The position numbers were made by a program, and so were the translations under genes. This document shows positions 1 to 6,000 of a DNA stretch of 6,876 nucleotides, piece by piece. The number at the start of each line of letters is the position of its first letter. Position 1 is the first letter of the stretch. The DNA comes from Chloroflexota bacterium. Lineage in GTDB: Bacteria; Chloroflexota; UBA6077. The stretch lies in the NCBI GenBank assembly GCA_021788565.1, contig JAJYKO010000294.1, forward strand, positions 1-6,876, read 5' to 3'. The notes below the pieces were generated by a model that worked only from the letters and a program-made list of their open reading frames with translations, searched no databases and was not told the origin of the DNA.

Positions 1-1
1 G

Positions 2-1189
2 CCTGCTAAGGCGAAGCCGGCCAGCCGGACAGCCGAGCCAGTCCGGTCACCCGACCCGACCACTCCATTCACCATCACAGTCAAGCGTGGCGGCACCGTT
101 CTGGAGTCGTTCGCCAACGTTTCCATGGACCGCGGTTCGCGCAACTACGTCGAAACGATGGTGAACGGTGCGTCCCAGTTCGTATGGCTGAACGTTCCCC
201 AGGTCAAGGGGCCGCTGGCACCAGCGCCGAAGGCAGGCGCTTTCGATCTGAAGACTCCTTCGTCCACGGCGCTCGCCGTGAGCACCAGGGACTTCATGGG
301 CAAGGTGGAGGATCGCTCCGGAATCGAGGGTCTGGAGGCAATCGACGACATAACCATCGTCTCCGCTCCTGACCTGATGTCTGCTTACAGGCGGGGACTG
401 ATCGGCGAGGAGTCGCTGGTTGGCATACAGAAGCTGATGCTGACCCACTGCGAGAACATGCAGGATCGCGTTGCAATCCTCGATGCGCCGCCGGACCTGG
501 ACCCGCAGGAGATGATCGCCTGGCGCGAGAAGAGCATGATCGACTCGGCCTATGGGGCCCTCTACTACCCCTGGATCAAGGTGCTTGATCCATTGGATCC
601 CACTGGAAAGCGCACCCTGTCGATCCCGCCGTCCGGCCACATGGCGGGCATATGGGCCCGCAGTGATTCGGAGCGTGGGGTACACAAGGCACCGGCCAAC
701 GAGGTTGTGCGTGGGGCGGTCGACGTGGCACAGCAGATCACTCAGGGCGAGCAAGGCCTTCTAAACCCGCGCGGCGTCAACTGCATACGCACCTTCGGGA
801 CGCGCGGTCTGCGCGTGTGGGGCGCCCGCACCCTATCCAGCGACGCGGCATGGAAGTACATCAGCGTTCGCCGTTTCTTCAATTACGTAGAGGAATCGAT
901 CAAGCAGGGTACCCAGTGGGTCGTCTTCGAGCCCAACGACTTCGACCTGTGGCAGCGCATCTCGCGGGATGTCAGCTCCTTCCTGATGCGATCCTATCGC
1001 GACGGCGCCCTCTTCGGCGCGACGCCCGAGCAGGCGTTTTATGTCAAATGCGACGAAGAGACCAATCCGCCCGAGACGATCGACGCCGGAATGGTCGTCA
1101 TCGAGCTCGGCCTGTGCCCGGTCAAGCCGGCCGAGTTCGTGGTCTTCCGCGTCACCCAGCTGCCGACCGGCGGGGCGACCGCGAGCTAG
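2..1189 (+). CDS. Contractile tail sheath protein, 5' partial
   Basis: Subunit of the contractile sheath that surrounds the inner tube and shortens to drive it into a target cell. The frame is open from the first complete codon at base 2, so the ATG at 125 is an internal Met and the true start lies upstream; 395 residues are visible. Codons 1-22 form an Ala/Pro/Arg/Ser-rich linker. A sheath-like stretch follows, with FTITVKRGG and NVSMDRGSRNYVE (about 68-160). The C-terminal half has the hallmarks of the family: GVNCIRTFGTRGLRVWGART (about 775-834), DAAWKYISVRRFFNYVEESI (about 841-902), then WVVFEPND. The last 140 residues match the sheath C-terminal 'handshake' domain that links neighbouring subunits (Pfam PF04984/PF17482 type). 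The tube gene follows after 28 bases, the usual sheath-tube order. Motif recognition is strong; assignment to eCIS rather than a contractile prophage rests on the downstream DUF4157 gene. Confidence 0.93.
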   Translation, partial: PAKAKPASRTAEPVRSPDPTTPFTITVKRGGTVLESFANVSMDRGSRNYVETMVNGASQFVWLNVPQVKGPLAPAPKAGAFDLKTPSSTALAVSTRDFMGKVEDRSGIEGLEAIDDITIVSAPDLMSAYRRGLIGEESLVGIQKLMLTHCENMQDRVAILDAPPDLDPQEMIAWREKSMIDSAYGALYYPWIKVLDPLDPTGKRTLSIPPSGHMAGIWARSDSERGVHKAPANEVVRGAVDVAQQITQGEQGLLNPRGVNCIRTFGTRGLRVWGARTLSSDAAWKYISVRRFFNYVEESIKQGTQWVVFEPNDFDLWQRISRDVSSFLMRSYRDGALFGATPEQAFYVKCDEETNPPETIDAGMVVIELGLCPVKPAEFVVFRVTQLPTGGATAS

Positions 1190-1217
1190 AGCAGAACGTT
1201 AGAGAGGACGAGGTCAA

Positions 1218-1658
1218 ATGCCAGCGAAAGATCCGCTAGCTAGTTACACCTTCTGCCTGGAGATCCAGGGGCTTACCCAGGCCACATTCCGAGAAGGCGC
1301 AGGCTTCGATTCGGAAACAGAGGTCATCGAGTCGCGAGAGACTGGCAAGGGCGGCGTCATTTTCATCAAGAAGCTGCCGGGCGCGCTCAAGTGGTCGAAT
1401 ATCGTGCTGCGCCGCGGTATCACGGACTCGCTCGATCTCTGGAAATGGCGCAAAAAGGTCATCGACGGCGACATCGAGAGCGCTCGGATGGACGGATCCG
1501 TCGTCATCTATAGCCCGAAGCTTCAGGAAGTGGCCCGCTACAACTTCCGTCGCGGCTGGCCCGCCAAGTGGAAAGGTGGCGATATGAATGCCACCGCCAA
1601 CGAGGTGGTGCTGGAAGAGTTGGAGATCGCCCACGAGGGTCTGGATAGGGTGAAATGA
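1218..1658 (+). CDS. Tail tube protein, T4 gp19-like (CIS inner tube)
   Basis: Predicted inner tube subunit, stacking as hexameric rings inside the sheath and forming the channel that carries cargo. The 146-residue length is typical of the T4 gp19-like / TIGR02241 phage tail region family. Visible family marks are EGAGFDSETEVIESRETG (residues 26-43), KLPGALKWSNIVLRRGIT (52-69), the tryptophan pair LWKW (74-77), the WPAKW turn (114-118) and the end NATANEVVLEELEIAHEGL (124-142). The ATG at 1218 is preceded by two purine-rich Shine-Dalgarno-like stretches (GAGG at 1204-1207 and 1210-1213). The stop overlaps the next start as ATGA, so translation is probably coupled. Many eCIS loci encode two or more tube paralogues, one acting as an initiator ring near the baseplate; only one is present here, and any other must lie outside the window. 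Confidence 0.93.
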   Translation: MPAKDPLASYTFCLEIQGLTQATFREGAGFDSETEVIESRETGKGGVIFIKKLPGALKWSNIVLRRGITDSLDLWKWRKKVIDGDIESARMDGSVVIYSPKLQEVARYNFRRGWPAKWKGGDMNATANEVVLEELEIAHEGLDRVK

Positions 1659-2035
1659 GTCCACGTGGTGAGAGTCTACAGACCGAGTTCGAGTTCACAC
1701 TCCCGAAAGGATACGTGGACTCGGATGGCACCCTACATCGTAAGGGAACCATGCGTCTGGCCACAGCTATCGACGAGATCGCGCCGCTGCGCGATCCGCG
1801 AGTGCGCCAGAACCAGGCGTACCTCACGATCATTCTCCTGGCGCGTGTGATCACCAAACTCGGCACGATGTCCGACGTAAACCCGGGCGTCGTCGAAGGT
1901 CTGTTCTCGTCCGATCTGGCGTATCTGCAGGCGCTCTATCGCCGAATCAACGAGAACGCGAGCACCGCCATCACGGCCGCGTGCCCGGAATGCGGCCACG
2001 AGTTCGAGGTGGAGACCCTGGGCGTGGGGGAATAG
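1655..2035 (+). CDS. Tail assembly chaperone-like protein with CPECGH half zinc ribbon
   Basis: A 126-residue protein that resembles the small 'phage tail assembly protein' encoded just after the tube gene in many eCIS loci; a chaperone role in tube or tail assembly is inferred from that position. Visible are an N-terminal beta-type segment (EFEFTLPKGYVDSDGTLHRK, residues 11-30), a middle part starting MRLATAIDEIAPLRDPRVR (33-51), an apolar helix (AYLTIILLARVITKLG, 55-70), and VVEGLFSSDLAYLQALYRRI (79-98), which phage chaperones of this type also tend to have. The end carries C110, C113 and H115 in CPECGHEFEVE, one half of a zinc-ribbon-like site with no second CxxC, so metal binding would need a partner or a dimer. 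The start at 1655 overlaps the tube stop by four bases, with a weak AGGGTGA upstream. It ends GVGE, at the point where the next conserved frame begins. Confidence 0.8.
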   Translation: MSPRGESLQTEFEFTLPKGYVDSDGTLHRKGTMRLATAIDEIAPLRDPRVRQNQAYLTIILLARVITKLGTMSDVNPGVVEGLFSSDLAYLQALYRRINENASTAITAACPECGHEFEVETLGVGE

Positions 2036-2187
2036 CCGGCTACCCGCTCGAGCGCCTTTACGAGGAGGTAGCCTACATCGCCTATCACTTTCACTGGCCG
2101 CTGGAAGAGATCCTGGCCCTGGAGCACCAGGACCGCCAGCGCTGGGTTGACGAGATCGGAAAGATCAACCGCCAGCTCAGCGGCTAA
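1990..2187 (+). CDS. DUF6760-like small eCIS protein, start uncertain
   Basis: A very short helical protein. Its conserved part runs from about 2032 to the TAA at 2185-2187 (51 residues): YPLERLYEEVAYIAYHFHWP, then EEILALEH, RQRWVDEI and KINRQL. This pattern is what I recall as DUF6760, a short family found beside the tail assembly gene in eCIS loci; its function is unknown. The start is the problem. The canonical candidates, ATG 1990 (used here) and GTG 1981, lie 43-55 bases inside the upstream gene, lack a Shine-Dalgarno sequence and add an Arg/Gly-rich leader that looks like shadow translation. The only codon placed like a normal overlapping start is ATA at 2032, in an ATAG overlap with the upstream stop. 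A third option is a -1 frameshift from the upstream gene at the GGGGG run (2026-2030), giving a fusion. The coding assignment is good, the start is not. Confidence 0.72.
   Translation: MRPRVRGGDPGRGGIAGYPLERLYEEVAYIAYHFHWPLEEILALEHQDRQRWVDEIGKINRQLSG
2026..2035 (+). promoter_or_regulatory. Possible -1 frameshift or non-canonical start site
   Basis: The upstream gene reads GTG GGG GAA TAG here. The run of five G (2026-2030) lets a glycine tRNA on GGG (2027-2029) re-pair perfectly one base back. Such a shift would bypass the TAG and enter the DUF6760-like frame as GGG GGA ATA GCC. It is not a classic X XXY YYZ heptamer, since the A-site GAA would have to re-pair on GGA. Phage tail chaperone genes (lambda G/GT, P2 E/E+E') use -1 shifts in the same gene position, which makes this worth noting. 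The same bases could instead hold an ATA start at 2032 behind the purine-rich GGGGGA. Confidence 0.3.
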
Positions 2188-2196
2188 GATCAGCGG

Positions 2197-2234
2197 CAGC
2201 CGGAGTAGCGCTTTCGCCAGCGCTACTCCGGCTG
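2197..2234 (+). terminator. Perfect 16-bp hairpin, terminator or attenuator without T tract
   Basis: The arms CAGCCGGAGTAGCGCT (2197-2212) and AGCGCTACTCCGGCTG (2219-2234) are exact reverse complements around the six-base loop TTCGCC. It begins 9 bases after the DUF6760-like stop, in the only long gap of the operon. No run of T follows (TGCCGTCGCG), so it is not a classical intrinsic terminator. GC-rich bacteria do use such U-less stem-loops, and hairpins between operon genes can also partly stop transcription or shield the 3' end of the upstream mRNA. Any of these would give more sheath and tube mRNA than mRNA for the downstream genes. The structure is certain; the role is inferred. Confidence 0.6.
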
Positions 2235-2260
2235 TGCCGTCGCGCTCCAGCACTACCCAT

Positions 2261-2279
2261 GGCGCGAGGCACGCGCCTC
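2261..2279 (+). repeat. Small alternative hairpins just before the M23-like gene
   Basis: Two short mutually exclusive stems share these bases: GGCGCG (2261-2266) with CGCGCC (2272-2277), or GAGGC (2266-2270) with GCCTC (2275-2279). They end 15 bases before the GAGGAGG ribosome binding site. In DNA this rich in G and C such stems arise often by chance, so a regulatory role is only a possibility. Confidence 0.2.
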
Positions 2280-2294
2280 ACCGCGACACCAACC

Positions 2295-2301
2295 GAGGAG
2301 G
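2295..2301 (+). promoter_or_regulatory. Strong ribosome binding site GAGGAGG
   Basis: GAGGAGG sits six bases before the ATG at 2308 and is the clearest Shine-Dalgarno sequence in the window. It fixes that ATG as the start of the M23-like gene over the ATG at 2259, which is in another frame. It fits a gene that begins a new translational unit after the hairpin gap rather than one coupled to its upstream neighbour. Confidence 0.75.
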
Positions 2302-2307
2302 AACGCC

Positions 2308-3012
2308 ATGGCACGCGACACCATCGTCATCCGTAAGCCGGCAAGAGAGGCAAAACTGAGACTCGGCAGCCGCAACGAGGTGACCGTGGATCTGAGCCTG
2401 GCACGGCCCTGGTTCGACGCCCCGAGCTACGGCACACGCATCCGCACCATCACAGGGCAAAGCCGGCGAGGCGTCGACTTCCAGCTCAGCGGCGAGCGAT
2501 CGATCACGTCGCTCACGGAAGGCAGGGCCGCCACCTTCGATACACATAAGGACTCTTACTCGCGCACCGACAGTGTCGGCGCCGGGCTCGGCTGCTACGT
2601 GGTGGTCGCTTCCGGCGATCTTAAACTGATCTACGCCAACCTGAAGCGCGGAAGCGCGCGGTCCGGCGAGGTCAGGGTTGGGGACCGTATCGGCCTAGCC
2701 GGCAACACCGGCCACTGCCTCGAGGGAGACGGAAAGCACTTTGTCCATTTCGAAGTCAACGAGGGCACGACCCCACGAGAGCCCGCTGCCTTTGCGCAAC
2801 CACTGGAAGTAGCGCTACTTATTGCAGGCAGGGCCGTGGGCAAGCCGGTGGAGGTTCCGGAGGGCATCCTTCAGGTCGCCGGGTTCGCCGTGGGGGAATT
2901 GTCCATCTCCCCGCACGACTTCCAGCCTGGCAGCTACGAACTGGAGGTGCTGCTCAAGCATGGAGTGCGGGTACGCGCATCGGCCAAACAACGGGTCGAC
3001 ATCATCCGCTAA
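2308..3012 (+). CDS. LytM/M23-like domain protein, probably not an active peptidase
   Basis: A 234-residue protein whose residues about 50-153 follow the LytM (peptidase M23) plan: RRGVDF (53-58), GCYVVVASGDL (95-105), YANL (109-112), VRVGDRIGLAGNTGH (122-136) and FVHFEVNEG (145-153). The family uses HxxxD and the last His of HxH as zinc ligands, with YxHL and the first His of HxH in catalysis. Here the first His is R53, the YxHL His is N111 and the first His of HxH is F145; only D57 and H147 remain. I infer a pseudo-enzyme that binds peptidoglycan or another glycan, or a structural part. Residues about 165-234 form an unassigned beta-rich tail (PVEVPEGILQVAG, SPHDFQPGSYELEVLLKHG). No signal peptide is visible, as expected for a particle assembled in the cytoplasm. 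It lies between the tail genes and the cargo gene, so a baseplate or target-wall contact role is plausible but unproven. Confidence 0.72.
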   Translation: MARDTIVIRKPAREAKLRLGSRNEVTVDLSLARPWFDAPSYGTRIRTITGQSRRGVDFQLSGERSITSLTEGRAATFDTHKDSYSRTDSVGAGLGCYVVVASGDLKLIYANLKRGSARSGEVRVGDRIGLAGNTGHCLEGDGKHFVHFEVNEGTTPREPAAFAQPLEVALLIAGRAVGKPVEVPEGILQVAGFAVGELSISPHDFQPGSYELEVLLKHGVRVRASAKQRVDIIR

Positions 3013-3047
3013 GTACTACTGGCTACAGTGGGAGCGAGGTTCCTGGC

Positions 3048-6000
3048 ATGCCGAACACAAGAGCCGCCGCGGACAGGGCAATAGGGGCTGCCGGCAGGGA
3101 TGCCCTGTCGCTGGCACACTCGCTATCCCTGGCAGCTAACGCGAGCCTGCACAGGCAGCCGACGCTCCTGAAGCGCACCGGGAGTGCATACACCCCCGCT
3201 AGCCTCCCAGGTGGGGTGGCTCTGACGCCAGCATCGGCGCGTGCGCTGGGCTCAGCAGACGGCGAAGGCACCCCGCTTACGCGCGAGCAGCAAGCAGACA
3301 TGGAGCGAATCGTCGGCGGATCGCTTCGGAACACGCGCCTGCACACCGGCTCCGAAGCAGCGCGGACCGCCGCGGTCCTCCAGGCCGACGCCTTCACTGT
3401 GGGCAATGACGTCTTCTTCGCGGAGGGAAAGTACGACCCTTCCAGTGCGAGGGGGCAGGCCCTCCTGGCGCATGAGCTGACCCACGTGCGCCAGCAGACC
3501 GCGGGCGAAATCCGTGGCCACGAGGGTGAGGGAGCAGGCGAAGCAGAGGCCGAAGCCACGGAGCGAATGGTGCTGACCGGCCGTCTCTCCACAAGGGGAA
3601 TGTCGGTCGGTCGCTACGTGCGCAACTACGGCACGGCCGATGGTCGCCCGCTCTCGGCCGCGGACTCGGCGCGTCTCGATGCCATATCCGCTAGAGCCCT
3701 CGCGGTCTGCCGCGAGGTCCTTGTCGCCGAACTGGGCAGCTTGGCCAACGAGAGGATCGATCGACTGCCGGTAGATGTGAGCCTCGACCTCTCCGCCATG
3801 ACCGACAATCAGGCCGCCGAGGAATGGGGGCACGCTATCGCCGAACAGGTTCGGGCAGAGCTGATCAGCCAGACCATCCCGCCGCCACGAGCGGTTATCG
3901 CCCGCAGCAAGAACGACGACCTGCAGCCCGTGGCGGATGAAGAGACGATGATGAAGGCCGACGTGGATCAGATAGTCGGCCTCCTGAAGCAACAATGGAT
4001 GAGCGATGCCGACGAGCGCCTGGCGCTGAGCCTGGTCGAGCGCTGGGCAGCGGCCGATATGGAGATGCATAGACACTTCCCGGATTACGTCCAGACCAAG
4101 CGGCTCGACCGCTTCCTCTATCTGCTGAAGGTCCGGACCTTTTCGCGCCATACGGCTCGCACCGGCTGGCTCGCCGAAGAGTGGAGCAGCGCCTACGACC
4201 TGCTCTGGCACGAACTGGAGGACGACCGGCTGGAAAGGTTCAAGCTCCTTGTCTCCATGAGCCAGAACCAGGCCACCCGCGGGCCCGAGACCGCCCGAGA
4301 GGAGAGCGCGTGGTCCTACGTCGGCAAGCGTGAGGCGCTCGGATCGCTCGGCATCCTGAAGGCGATGGGACTGGCGCTGACGGGGGTGGCCGATGCGTCT
4401 CTCTGGCTTCAATGGAAGTTGCTAGGCAAGACGATCGCCGAAGCGATGAAGTCCGCGGGTATGAAGAACGTGCGAACCGGCCCCATGAGTTTTTCCAAGG
4501 AAGTCTCCGAGGGCTTCGACTTCATGGCGCAGGGCCTGGCAGGCAAAATGGGCGTCGATCTCAAGGAGCGCGCTACCTTCGGAATGAATGCTTACGACTT
4601 CGGCGGCACCTACGGTCAGATCGTGGGCGCCCTCATGCTCAGCGGCGGTCTGGGCGAACTCGGAGACGCGGGCAAGGTGATAGGCGCGGTGCAGGCAGCC
4701 AAAGGTGTTGACGACCTGCGCACCACGCTGCAGACCCTGCGCAAGGGCCCGCCACCCCTGACCTGGAGTCAGATACTCTCGCGGGGGGACATACTGGCGC
4801 AGATGGTCGGCGTGCTCGCGAGCGTAATCGGGGTGGCGGGAGTTGCCGGTGGCAAGGCCGCCGCCGACGCGACGGCCAGAACGCTCAAGATCTTCGGCAT
4901 CGCCGCCAACACCAGCCAAATCGCGCTTTACACGACGGCGTACCTGCAAGTGGACAGTGACCCACGTTATCAGGGCAAGAGCCCCGAGGAGAGGGATAAG
5001 GCCAAGCACGAGATGCTCACCCAGATGCTCAGCACCGTCGCCACGACCGCTGACGACCTTGGCGGCGAGAAGTTCAACAAGTGGCAGGCGAAGGGAAAGA
5101 TCGCCGCGGGCGCCGCGGCAGCCGGTGCGCAACCAGAGGTCGTTCCCGGAAAGCCTGAGCAAACGGCCCAGGCGAGCGACTTCACCCCGCCCGCGAGCGA
5201 GCCGGGTGCGCCGGCGGGCGACCAATTTCCCGCGATTGGCCCAGTCGTGGGTGCGTCCGAGTCCCCGATGAAAGGATCAGGGACGGCCGGCGAGGAGTCC
5301 GCTGGAAAGCAGCCCGGGTCCAGCGAATCGGAGGCGGAATCCACCCCGCGGGCCGGTGCCGCGGCGGAGAAGCTTCGCGCAGTCAAGGATTGGAAGGGGG
5401 AGGTGCGCAAGCTTCCAGCCGAGCAGCAGGCACCCCTCGATGCGGCCAGGAACGCGGTGGTTCAGGAGGCCATCAAGGAGGCGCTGAAGGACTTCCCGGA
5501 CCTCGACGCCGGCAACGTGGGCTCGAAGGGCGCGGGCAGCGACATAGACGTCACCTTCCAGCCCAAGGCCGAATTGCTGGCGAAGATGCACTCGGGCGAC
5601 CCTGCCGCCATCGCGAAGGCCATCAAAGAGAGCGGCATCGCCCAGCGCCGGTTCATGGAAACTCTGCGGTCCCGGACGGGAGGCGAACCGGGAACTACCC
5701 TCGACACCAACGGCTACAGCTTCGTCGGCAGCGAGGTGGACCTCCCCACTTCATCCGCGGCTCAGGCACAGGCCGCGACCCACCAGGCGGACGTCGCCAG
5801 TCTGGCGGCTGTCCTGCGAGGAATGGAGGAGGGTAACCCCGCCGGCAGCGCGAGGGGCTGGGAGCAGTACAAGCGCGAGCAGTTGGCGAGGCTCTCAGGC
5901 GACGCCACGCCGGAGCACACTGTTACTGTCGACGGACCCTCTGGTCCCGAAACGAAAGTCATCCCCGAGGGCGAAGTAGGCCCCTTGCAGAAGGCCATCG

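Noticed and set aside
125..127. ATG at 125 as the start of the sheath gene
   Set aside because: The same frame is open back to base 2 and encodes sheath-like sequence (FTITVKRGG, LESFANVS) before this Met; no Shine-Dalgarno precedes it.
47..754. Minus-strand open frame of 235 codons opposite the sheath gene
   Set aside because: It lies wholly over the clearly recognisable sheath coding sequence, and its translation has no family features.
2147..2190. Possible promoter: TTGACG at 2147-2152 with TAAGAT at 2185-2190
   Set aside because: The spacing of 32 bases is far too long for a sigma-70-type promoter, and the -35-like element lies inside the conserved DUF6760-like coding part.
2259..2261. 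ATG in the gap before the M23-like gene
   Set aside because: It is in a different frame, has no ribosome binding site, and its frame runs over the GAGGAGG site and the true start at 2308.
3252..4412. Long minus-strand open frame of 386 codons opposite the cargo gene
   Set aside because: Opposite-strand frames stay open in GC-rich coding DNA. The plus strand here encodes the eCIS core domain in a single 1247-codon frame; the minus frame shows no motif and no ribosome binding site.
4422..5225. Minus-strand open frame of 267 codons
   Set aside because: Mirror frame of the helical/linker part of the cargo gene; Arg/Gly/Leu-rich composition without recognisable domains.
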